This document shows, in pieces, positions 13,223 to 25,500 of a DNA stretch of 64,000 nt; position 1 is the first letter of the stretch, and each line of letters starts with the position of its first letter. Source of the DNA: Brugia malayi (taxonomy: Eukaryota > Nematoda > Chromadorea > Rhabditida > Onchocercidae); the NCBI RefSeq assembly GCF_000002995.4, contig NW_025062478.1:11590001-11654000 (forward strand). Reading direction: 5' to 3'. Under the pieces are notes generated by a model that saw nothing but the letters and a program-made list of their open reading frames with translations, had not been told where the DNA came from and ran no database searches. A program made the translations under genes and the position numbers.

Positions 13223-16057
13223 AATATACCTTTTTTTTTCAAAAAAAAAAAAGGAATTTAAAAAAGGAAAAAAAATTATTTCCTTATCTTTTATCATTTT
13301 TTATATCTTTATTAATTAATAACTTACAGCAATTTATTTACTTTTTATCTTTTTATTTTGAAATTTTCATTAAAAATTTAGATTACACCATTTTATGTGT
13401 TAATTTAAATGAAATTATTTTCTATAAATTGTAATTTACTTTGATATAAATGTCATTTCTAATGTGAAATTTTCATTTTTTGATGTAATAATTTCTTGAT
13501 TTTTTTTTTCTTTTTTAAACGAATTATAAATTTTTTTGCTTGAAAAAGCAGTCCTGAAATTTCAATTTAAAATAATGTAAATGGATTTATAGCAGATTTA
13601 AAAAAAAAAAATTTCACATTAACTTTTCAATTATAAATATATTTAAAATTACTGCTATATGGATGTAATAATCAAATGAATGTATATTTTCAATATTATT
13701 GATATTTTTAAATTAAACTATCTGTTGTTAATTCTGTACAATTTCCAATAATTGTTAATGGATTTTTCTTTTTTGTTTAAATTTAATTTCGATTATTATA
13801 ATTGATTATTTTTTATTTTCCATCTCATATTTTTGAGTAAGTCTTTTGATAAAAAAATATTTTCGAACAATTTTGTGATAAAGAAAGAAAAAAGTGAATG
13901 CAATAATACTCGAACAAATAATTATTACAACTTTTACTGAAGAAAAGACAACAAAGAGCCTCAAAACATTTTTTACTATTTTTTTAATTTAAATATTACT
14001 CACTTTTTTTACGAGTATTTTTTATTATTAATAAGGAGAATTGGCCTAATTTTGAAACAAATAAAGTTGAAATATGAAAAAAAAAGTATATAAGTTTTGT
14101 AAATTAGTAAATAATTATGCGTAAAAAGATTTAAAGAAACAAAATGATTCAGTCGCAAACTAAAAATACATAAAATTGAATGAATTGTTTAGTTTTTTTT
14201 GTTTTTTCTTAAAAATAAAATTAAATAACTTTGTCAGAAAAAATGCTTTATTATGAGCATAAAATTAAAATAACCTTCCATTTTTTTTTTGTTGTATTTT
14301 CTAATGTTTTATTTACTAACTTAAGCAAATCATAGATGTTTGAGTTTCATTATCTCATTAATTACTCATTTATTAAGACCAATTATCCACTTTAATTCAT
14401 ATGCATGCAATATATACATATTCTCTTTGGTAGCACAATAAGAAGCGAACAAATTTTAATGAAAATTTCCTCTGCAATATTATAGCTTCTACAAAAAGAG
14501 GAAAAAAATTAAAATTAATTAAAACTGTCAATTAAAAATGATAACAAAATCATTATGGCTGATAATTTCAATTAACATTAATGTAATTTTGTAAAAAAAT
14601 AAGAAGCAAAAGTTTTCATTGAATCATTGATTTATGCGTAAGCAGAAATTATAAGGTAAATAAACCAGCATTTGTAAGTAAATATGAGTGATTTTATAAA
14701 TTTTTTTTTAGATTGAAATAAAATTTTATCAAATATTGCTATTTTAAACATCAAAACTCTGTAAAAAAAAAAAAAAGTAAAAAGTATGTTGCAGATTCTG
14801 TATGCGCTTTACTAGTAAAATTAAAAAATCAAAATTCCCTAAATGAAAACTAACAATTGTGCAATCAATTTTTTCTAAAATCTAATTAGTATCAATTCAA
14901 CTTGCGTATTTGACACTGACATTTCTTAGGCACCAATAAATTGTAATACTTTTAAAACTCATTATTTCATATCTGCAAAAATATTGAACGAATTTTGTGA
15001 ATTTAAATTTGATCGCTAAAAAATTTTTATATTTCTATCATTAAGTAATTGTCATTTTGCTTTTTTGCTTGCACCAAAAATCGGCGCTTAGTATTCAACA
15101 TCTTTTGTGTGAAATGGGATTATAAAGTTTGAATAAAAAGAAAAATTGAAATAAAATTAAAAATTTAATATTGCTGACAACAAAAAGAATTCAGTTGAAC
15201 AAAACACAAACATGGCTCAAATTATTTATCGAGTTATTTACAATAATAACAGTGCAAATCATAGAAATTCAAAATGCAGTCAAAGTAAAAAAATTAATTT
15301 GAAAACAAGAAAATAAAAAAGAATCAAATGAGGAATAAATCTTTTAAAAAAATTCTGAAACATTAAAAATTCTAAAAGATGGACTAAAAGTATAATAATC
15401 ACAAGAGTGGAAGCATTACAACTGAAATAGCACAAAAAAAAAAAACTTTTACAAATTCGTTAATTTGACTATTGAAGCTTTTCTGGTATTTGATCTTTAG
15501 AAGGTAAACTGAATTTCGAATATTTTCATTACAATAAATTAAAACTTAATGATAATAATAGAAGCGAAACACTAATCGCTGGAAAATAATAATCCGATGT
15601 AATTTTGCTACTTCTCCAAATAAAATATAATAAAATCTCAGAAATAATATTTTAGTTAGCTGAAACTATCGAAGAAAGTTTGATTTTCGTTGCATTATTT
15701 CTTTTTATGTATAATGTATAACACAAATTTTATTAAATTTAATTGAAAAATTAAGCAAAATCAGATGAAATCGAAGAAAGGGATAAATGACTTGAGATTA
15801 GTTTCTTTCTATTTCAACATTTTAATCATAAACAGTTACTAAATAAAAAGGAACATGAAAGTAAAGGTATTGAAGAAAAAATCTACCTGATAAAAATGTA
15901 TCGTAATCGATCTTAACCCAAATTTTCTTTTAATCTCGGCGTTATTGATAGATTTATGACAAATCCGCTTACAAAAATTATGATGTTAGGAATGATTTCG
16001 TAACATAATAATAAGAAAGCATAAATATATTAGCGCCTACAATTTTGTAATCAATCT
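13223..16057. other. intergenic stretch between the F-box-like gene and the minisatellite
   Basis: I see no exon with coding-like composition and usable splice sites on either strand, and no RNA gene. AT-richness is somewhat lower after about 14,300 and homopolymers are fewer. If the F-box and RdRP models were joined, this would be intronic. Confidence 0.55.
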
Positions 16058-18906
16058 ACTCTAAATTATCTCCAGATTATACGTGTATCACGTGTATCAC
16101 TCTAAATTATTCTCCAGATTATACGTGTATCACTCTAAATTATTCTCCAGATTATACGTGTATCACTCTAAATTATTCTCCAGATTATACGTGCACCACT
16201 CTAAATTATCTCCAGATTATACGTGTATCACTCTAAATTATTCTCCAGATTATACGTGCACCACTCTAAATTATCTCCAGATTATACGTGTATCATCTCC
16301 AGATTATACGTGTATCACTCTAAATTATCTCCAGATTATACGTGCACCACTCTAAATTATCTCCAGATTATACGTGTATCACTCTAAATTATTCTCCAGA
16401 TTATACGTGTATCACTCTAAATTATTCTCCAGATTATACGTGTATCACTCTAAATTATCTCCAGATTATACGTGTATCACTCTAAATTATTCTCCAGATT
16501 ATACATGCATCACTCTAAATTATTCTCCAGATTATACGTGTATCACTCTAAATTATTCTCCAGATTATACATGCATCACTCTAAATTATCTCCAGATTAT
16601 ACGTGCACCACTCTAAATTATCTCCAGATTATACGTGTATCACTCTAAATTATTCTCCAGATTATACGTGTATCACTCTAAATTATTCTCCAGATTATAC
16701 GTGTATCACTCTAAATTATTCTCCAGATTATACGTGTATCACTCTAAATTATTCTCCAGATTATACGTGTATCACTCTAAATTATTCTCCAGATTATACG
16801 TGTATCACTCTAAATTATTCTCCAGATTATACATGCATCACTCTAAATTATCTCAGATTATACGTGTATCACTCTAATTATCTCCAGATTATACGTGTAT
16901 CACTCTAAATTATTCTCCAGATTATACGTGTATCACTCTAAATTATTCTCCAGATTATACATGCATCACTCTAAATTATCTCCAGATTATACATGCATCA
17001 CTCTAAATTATTCTCCAGATTATACGTGTATCACTCTAAATTATTCTCCAGATTATACGTGCATCACTCTAAATTATTCTCCAGATTATACGTGTATCAC
17101 TCTAAATTATTCTCCAGATTATACGTGTATCACTCTAAATTATTCTCCAGATTATACGTGTATCACTCTAGATTATTCTCCAGATTATACGTGCATCACT
17201 CTAGATTATTCTCCAGATTATACGTGTATCACTCTAAATTATTCTCCAGATTATACGTGTATCACTCTAAATTATTCTCCAGATTATACGTGCATCACTC
17301 TAAATTATCTCCAGATTATACGTGTATCACTCTAAATTATTCTCCAGATTATACGTGTATCACTCTAAATTATTCTCCAGATTATACGTGTATCACTCTA
17401 AATTATTCTCCAGATTATACATGCATCACTCTAAATTATTCTCCAGATTATACGTGTATCACTCTAAATTATTCTCCAGATTATACGTGTATCACTCTAA
17501 ATTATTCTCCAGATTATACGTGTATCACTCTAAATTATCTCCAGATTATACGTGCATCACTCTAGATTATTCTCCAGATTATACGTGTATCACTCTAAAT
17601 TATTCTCCAGATTATACGTGTATCACTCTAAATTATTCTCCTGATTATACGTGCATCACTCTAATTTATCTCCAGATTATACGTGTATCACTCTAAATTA
17701 TCTCCAGATTATACGTGTATCACTCTAAATTATTCTCCAGATTATACGTGTATCACTCTAAATTATTCTCCAGATTATACGTGTATCACTCTAAATTATT
17801 CTCCAGATTATACGTGTATCACTCTAAATTATTCTCCAGATTATACATGCATCACTCTAAATTATTCTCCAGATTATACGTGCACCACTCTAAATTATCT
17901 CCAGATTATACGTGTATCACTCTAAATTATTCTCCAGATTATACGTGTATCACTCTAAATTATTCTCCAGATTATACATGCATCACTCTAAATTATTCTC
18001 CAGATTATACGTGTATCACTCTAAATTATTCTCCAGATTATACGTGTATCACTCTAAATTATTCTCCAGATTATACGTGTATCACTCTAAATTATTCTCC
18101 AGATTATACATGCATCACTCTAGATTATTCTCCAGATTATACGTGCATCACTCTAAATTATTCTCCAGATTATACGTGTATCACTCTAAATTATTCTCCA
18201 GATTATACGTGTATCACTCTAAATTATTCTCCAGATTATACGTGTATCACTCTAAATTATTCTCCAGATTATACATGCATCACTCTAGATTATTCTCCAG
18301 ATTATACGTGCATCACTCTAAATTATTCTCCAGATTATACGTGCATCACTCTAAATTATCTCCAGATTATACGTGCATCACTCTAAATTATCTCCAGATT
18401 ATACGTGCATCACTCTAGATTATTCTCCAGATTATACGTGCATCACTCTAGATTATTCTCCAGATTAATCGTGTATCACTCTAAATTATTCTCCAGATTA
18501 TACGTGTATCACTCTAAATTATTCTCCAGATTATACGTGCATCACTCTAGATTATTCTCCAGATTATACGTGCATCACTCTAGATTATTCTCCAGATTAT
18601 ACGTGTATCACTCTAAATTATCTCCAGATTATACGTGTATCACTCTAAATTATTCTCCAGATTATACATGCATCACTCTAAATTATCTCCAGATTATACA
18701 TGCATCACTCTAAATTATCTCCAGATTATACGTGTATCACTCTAAATTATTCTCCAGATTATACATGCATCACTCTAAATTATTCTCCAGATTATACGTG
18801 TATCACTCTAAATTATCTCCAGATTATACGTGTATCACTCTAAATTATCTCCAGATTATACGTGCACCACTCTAAATTATCTCCAGATTATACGTGTATC
18901 ACTCTA
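16058..18906. repeat. 33/32-bp minisatellite, about 87 units
   Basis: The core is CTCCAGATTATACGTGTATC followed by ACTCTAAATTAT(T). Units are 33 bp when they end TATT and 32 bp when they end TAT. Variation is concentrated at a few sites: ACGTGTATC, ACATGCATC, ACGTGCATC and ACGTGCACC versions, and CTAAATT versus CTAGATT. One 31-bp unit lacks a C (near 16,853). A short duplicated seed, GTATCACGTGTATCAC, lies at the left edge (about 16,085). Because the main unit is a multiple of three, long open frames arise in two frames, but the 32-bp units break them. No protein is supported. Confidence 0.97.
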
Positions 18907-19059
18907 TAATGCCCCTTTCACTGTCTAAATTAACTTTTCATTTAGTTACTCAAAGATATTTGCATACTTTCATTCTCTCATAAAAACGCGTTGTCCTTAT
19001 ACGCGTTCAGAAGTATCAGAAATGCTTCAGTCTTTTTCCTTTTTCATTGTTTTGTTTAG
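18907..19059 (+). promoter_or_regulatory. likely promoter/5' region of the RdRP gene
   Basis: The minisatellite stops abruptly and is followed by less AT-rich unique DNA with two ACGCGT palindromes at 18,986-18,991 and 19,001-19,006. The position is compatible with a promoter for the downstream RdRP gene. No TATA box or transcription start can be assigned from sequence alone. Confidence 0.3.
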
Positions 19060-19120
19060 CTTACTGTTTCGTTTTTGCATCATTCCTTGCGGTAGTGTAT
19101 CGTCGGGGCGGTCTTGTCAA
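19060..19120 (+). other. possible non-coding 5' exon of the RdRP gene
   Basis: A 61-base GC-richer segment is bounded by a TTTTGTTTAG acceptor and a perfect GTAAGT donor. Spliced to the acceptor at 19,485, it would be a 5' untranslated exon. Alternatively, with entry phase 1, it could be coding and link the F-box-like exons to the RdRP through a second acceptor at 19,508. Transcript data would be needed to choose. Confidence 0.35.
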
Positions 19121-19518
19121 GTAAGTAATGTCTGTATTTGGTAGGAAAGGTTGTAAATATTTGGTAATATCACATTAGTAATATTTAAATCTTACTTTAA
19201 TTGTTATTGTAATCAAGAAAAAATGTTTTCATATTAGTTTTGTCATGTTTGATTATATGCAAAATTTTAATTATTAATACGATTCTATTGATATGAGACG
19301 GAGAGAAAGAGAGGAAAAGAGAGAAAAAAATAAAGGGTTATCAATATTTGATCAAATAATTAGTAATAGGTTTATTCAAAAATAATTAATGGAAATCAAT
19401 TTTATTCGTTATTTGCTGGCAAAATTTTTAATTAACAAAATTATAATTCGGTAGTTTTGTTTAAAATAATTTTGAATTTTTTTAGGAAAAATCATCTTGG
19501 TCAAGCAGGAAAAGGATA

Positions 19519-22500
19519 ATGGAACTGAGAACAAAAGCTATTATTCAACCGACTCATTTGAAAGTCGTTTTGAGCGATTGTAATATGAAAGTTGTGAACG
19601 TACTGATGAAATTATTGTCGGTAATTAATTATTTATTTATTATTACTGTTTATCATTTCATTACTAGTGCCTACCATTAATTACTTATCATTTGTTACCT
19701 GATTATTTAATAGAATGTCCATTTTATTTATTGCATTAAAACTATTTAAGATAATCAGGCATTTACTATTTTTTTGTACATTGTTTATGTGATAAGATAG
19801 CACATGTAATATTATCATAAGATATGCAGGACAATGAATCTAAAATTTTATCAGAATGATTATTTAATGATGAAGGCAGATAATATATAAACTCCATTTT
19901 CAATCTCCAAAAAAAAGGCAGAAAACTTTTTTTTTTTAATTTATTAATTTCTGAAGTATTTATAATTAATTTTATTTCACTAATATTTGTCTTTTTTTAT
20001 TCGTTTTCCGGAAATACTGATAGCTAATCAGACAGTAGAAAAGTTGATTCACTTGCTAATTAAATTATCTTGTTTGATTCATCGTTTAATTAAATCATCT
20101 ATTTCCGTATGTTTATTTTATATATCATTACTCGATTAGCTACTATTACTGCGACATTATCATAACGGATGTGTTACCATATCATTTGACCAATTTAATG
20201 ATAAATGAATGTGTCAGGGAATGATATATTTTAAGCAACAATTAGGCTGGGAAGATTTGTTTGGAAGACGAGTTAAAGTATGTAGGGCAATAACAAAACG
20301 ACAAATGGTTGAGAATGATTATGGTGAATCATGGATTGAGCTTACTTTAGAGGTTTAATTCTTTGTTTTTTTTTGAAACGATTCACAAAGTTTTCATCTT
20401 TTCAGAGTTTTTTTTTTTTTCATTTGTCCATTTATTTTGAAGAAGTAGAAGAAAGTATTATTAACTGGTTTATTTAAAATTTATCATATTTTGTTAAATT
20501 TAGTAAAATTTAACTTTTAATTTTTAGGTGATATCAAAGCATTGGCATGTTGATTTACTTCCACTTGCGATGCGATTTCAGATAATTACAGATAGTCTTC
20601 ATTTTGTTGGTTCATGTAGTGCTGTACTGCAAGCTACAAATAAACAAATGTTCTTGGAGAATTGCATGTAAGTTTGAACTACTTTAAAAGCTAATTGATA
20701 AGTAAAACTGAAATTGATTATTTTAGCATAAAAGCTATTATATGAAAAGCATAGCCATAAATGAGATAGACAAAATATAAAATAGTAACCAGATGGTATG
20801 GATAGAGAAGATTAAAATTGATTCTGAAAAAGTGATAAAAATGATAAGTTTCGTCATCATCCTTGCATAATTTAGCCATTCAGATTCGAAAGAAAGACAA
20901 AGACTTGCTTTTGAAATTTCTTGAATTGATAAGAAATTGATAATAAGATAGAGGGAAAAAATATTAGTAACAAGAAAAGAAGGAAGAGTGCTTGTAAATT
21001 ACAGAGTGAGTATTGTATGAATTGATTCATTTTTATAACTCTAATTAAAATTAAATTTTTTAGAGCAGCACATATGTTTTTACCGTTGGAAGCATTTCAT
21101 TTTGGTAGCCTACTGAAAGGACAATTTTTATCACATTTTTCACGTGTAGCGTGTACGGGAACAGCGTTAGAACAATTGCGTAGTTTAAACGTTTTGCGTG
21201 CTCTACGCAATTGCCCAGAAATTGTTGATCCAATGTTTGTTGATTTTGAGCATGATCGTGATATATTTATCGTTCGATTTGCTATTTTAGATGGTAAGGT
21301 TACACTCATTCTCAGGCAAATAGAATTAATTTTTTTTTAATTTTTAATAATTTTGGATGCTTCGATTGTTAACATTTAATTAATGCATTCAATTAATTAA
21401 CTTTAGGTGGATTTCGATCAAAAAATAATGAAAATAGTAAAATTTCAAATACTTCTCCTATTCCTGGTTCAGCAGTAGCTCTAAAGGTAATAATCTATTT
21501 ATATGGAAAACGAAAATTTGTTGCTTTTTTCTTCAAATTTTATAAATTTTCTTTTTTTTTTTTTTTTTTTTTTTTTTAGGAATTGTTTTTTAACAGAAAT
21601 AATTTTTTCTCCTCTCTCTTCATGGAAATTTAGTTAGAAAAATAAAAAAGCACTTTTGTAAAACTTATTGATTACTAGGTACGATATAATTCAATCCGTC
21701 GTGTTTTGGTTGATTTACGAGTTAAATTACCAAATGGTGCATGCGGTCGGCGGATATACTTTCATTTAAATTATCCACCTGAAATACGAAAGTATCAGAG
21801 AAAAACAGAGGATGATGAGGATAAAGTAGGTAGTGATGGAAATCGATGGAGGTAAATGTATTTAAAAATTTTATTTTTTCTTATTGTTAAGTATTATTTT
21901 ATCAAGAAATATTTAGGCATTTAGTGTAATCAATCATTTCATGATTTCTCCAAAATATTTTTAGCATTATATTAGCCATTTAATTATGATTATATTAATA
22001 GTTATATTAATTATATTTATATTAATACTTAATCTAATGTAGTCAAGAGAATAATTAAATCAGTCAATATTAAGGAACTGATTACTGTATTATTATGATA
22101 TCCCCTATTTTATTCCTTTGCCCATTTTGTCTTATATCCACTTTCCCTTTTTTTTAGAAGTATTCCAGAAACTGATGATGATAAAAGGGACAATTGTGCA
22201 GCTATCAATGAAAGCCCATATTTTTGCTTGCAATTACGACAACATGTTTCTGTAAATTTTCAAACTTCATATATCTTTGTCGTAAATACAGATTAAACAT
22301 TATTATTATTTTTTTTTTGAAATTCAAGAATATTTCATAATTACATAGTATTAATTCCACGTAGCAACAATACTACATTGCTCTAATATCAAACATTGAG
22401 CTTAATTTACTTATATTGATGAATTATTTTTTAAGGATCATACTTTGTATCAATTACTTAGTCGTCTTCGTGTACGAGCAGTATTATCAATCGAATTTGC

Positions 22501-25500
22501 AAATTTAAAATCTCGATATTTAAGTGTATTTGAGTATGTCTTTTTTTCTTTTCTAAAATTGTGCAAATTTCTTCTTTTTTTCAACACCTTTTCTTATTTT
22601 TTTCTGTTAACTATTTTAATTAGTATAAAATACAGATAAATTATTTATTACAGTTATGTGGATGCACCTGTACGTTTCATAGGATGCGATTATCGTCCAT
22701 ATGCATACGATGAAGTAATTATTGATAAGGAACGAAATTATGAACCACCATTTTCACGTGTTGATCCTACTTGTGAACGAAAAATTAGAGATTGTGATGT
22801 GTTTGGTTTGGAATACTTAATTGCTGCATTGCTTTCACGCGGTGCTGTTGTAAAGGATCAAATTCTGGTAAATTATTCTTACTGTATAATCAGTTTGATT
22901 TAGCAAAATTATTAGCTCAAATTAAAATTCGAATTAACAAGAATAATGCTAACTTGCTAGTAACTGGAAAGTTTTTTGCTTTTTTTTTCCCAATTCTAAA
23001 ATACTTGTTTAAAAAGCTTTTTTTTTTCTTTGATTTACAACTGTTTGTATTATTGCTAATTTGTTATTATTAAAAAAAAATTGCTTCAACTATTATTTTT
23101 TTTTTGAATTATAAACTATTATATATGAATGCATAATATAACACATACATGTATAATGATTGCAGCTCGTCTTATATCTAAATGATTTCAGTATTATGCA
23201 GTTAATTTAGCTTCGTTGATTGTGTAATGAAAAGCTTCAATTAGCATATTATAAAACTATAATAAGTTAGCTTGTAATAATTCTAGGAAATGATTACTAA
23301 TTGATAGCTAAATAACATTTATAGGATTATTATGTTTTTCTTAATCATTTTTTATTGCAGTTTCTTTGATCATATTGAATTGTCTGAACTTTTATTTGTA
23401 ATTAGTATTTTCAGATAGATGAAAGGGCGCGTGACGCTTTTGTTGATATGATTTTGCAAAGATTTAGAGATAATGAAGAGGTATTTGGAAATAATATTTG
23501 AAATATTACTATAATTTGTTAATTTGAGGAGTTTTACAATAAGCTAAAGATCATTAAAATTTTTTTGAAGTTAAATTTGGCATAAAGTATTTGCTAAGTT
23601 ACCACAAATGTTAGTAAAGTTTTAATAAATAAATGAAGGAAAGAAAAGAAGATTTATTTAGGTTAATTACCTGTTTAATTATTCGCATTTGTTTTAGCTA
23701 ACATTAGAAGCATTGGAACGATTGATAAATATGATTGATGAAACCAAACAAGTGCCATGTTTATTTACATTATTTCAAAAGATTCGAAATAGTCTCGAAG
23801 GACAGAAAGATATTTTAGAAGAAATTTACCATGACAATAAGCGGGAAGGCTATCAACGTGTGCGAAAGGTTGGCTTTTAAAAATTTGTTATATTATTGGT
23901 AGCAGATATCTTCGTAGTAGGGATTTTATATATAACTTACTCATTTCTAAAGAAATCTAATCCGAAGAAATTTTATATTTATTTCGAATTATTATATCAT
24001 AATATCCAACATACATTTCTTTATATATATTCCATTATCCATTTTTTTCAAATAAATATAACATTTTTATTTTTTTAAAATCTTTTTTAATTGAAAAATT
24101 TTAGGTAATCATAACGCCAACTCGTATAATACTTGTAGTACCTGAATTACTAATGGGAAATCGAGTGCTTCGAACATTTGACAAAGATGGAAATGGTGCA
24201 TTACGAATACAATTTCGTGATGATGATGGTACACCATTACGAGTGAATACTGTTGGTCTCTTCTTAATACAAACAACAACTTTTAATACACTTTCACGTG
24301 GAATTTATATTGGAGGTTTTTTTTTTTTTTATTTTTTCCAATAAAGAAATTTTTTTGATTGATTGAAGTATTTTTTTTTATTTGATACATTAAACTAAAA
24401 ACTTTTTTTACTAGACAAAACTTTATTATATAAAACTGTTTAAAAAATGTAGTTATTTTGTAAAGTATTCAAATATTTTGTCAACAGTGTATTTAAATTT
24501 TACAATATTATTCACAAATATAACTTATATTAAGTTATATAATCTTGAAAGTTGTATTCTAAGAATAAATTAACCTTTTCAGTAATAATTTCTAGTTTAC
24601 AGTTAGCATTGTTCTCTTTCCTTCTAAAATTATAAACGATGTTAAATATGTAAATGTTTTGATATTGAATTTGAAAGATCGATTATGACAGATATATTCT
24701 TTTAGGAACAACGAATAACTTTACAAGGTTATTTCTATGTTGCAGATCGACACTTTGTTTATCTCGGCTCATCGAATTCACAAATGCGAGACAATGGTTG
24801 TTACTTTTATGATGATGGAAAAGGTGGACAAGCGCATAAAATCCGTGAACAATTAGGAAAGTTTGATTCTTGTAACATACCAAAAATGATGTCACGAATG
24901 GGACAATGTTTTACTCAAGCAAAAGTAGGATTTATTTTTTTTAAATAACTAATTGCTTAATTTTAGGTTAATTATTAATAGAGCATGAATTATGTATCTT
25001 ATTTGAGTTAAAAGATTAGTCGTGTAATAATTCAGTTTGATAAAAATAAAAATAGACAACCATCATAAATTTAGCAAACTAATGTTTTCATGGAATTATC
25101 TAAATGGTCATTCAGCGATGTAAGGTGATATTAAAGCGTCAAAAATATAATAAGACGTATGATATCATTGGTGGACGAGATACGAATCAAGCTTCTTATA
25201 TATTTTCGGATGGTGTCGGTAAAGTATCAAAAGAATTTGCTGAAAAAATAGCTTTTGATATAGGATTAGGTACATCGGTTCCTAGTTGTTATCAGGTTTG
25301 CTTTTATAAAATTGCTATAATAGTTGTTTACATTTCACTTAATTTTTTTTGCCTAAAATATTCCCAGTAAAATGAATGATCTAGTATCAGTCATTAATTA
25401 CTGCTAATTTTCTAATTTAACAAATCGAAGTGTATTTATCCCTTTACTCCCAATTCTAGTTTTTAAATTTTTTCAATATTTCAGATTCGGCATCGTGGTA

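Noticed and set aside
16083..18713. Overlapping open frames of up to 223 codons with 11-residue repeats (CITLNYSPDYT or YVYHSKLFSRL)
   Set aside because: They are a by-product of a 33-bp tandem unit lacking stops in two frames. Interspersed 32-bp units shift the frame repeatedly, and there is no start context, splice pattern or codon bias to support a protein.
19486..19620. A second reading frame of the first RdRP exon ([20 protein letters not shown], then a TAA)
   Set aside because: It looks protein-like but contains a stop at 19,588 and does not connect in phase to the next exon, whereas the chosen frame is open and leads directly into it.
24703..24745. RdRP exon starting at the earlier acceptor TTTTAG|GAACAACG
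   Set aside because: It would need phase 0, but the preceding exon ends in phase 1. The TTGCAG acceptor at 24,745 joins in phase and restores the family motif [18 protein letters not shown].
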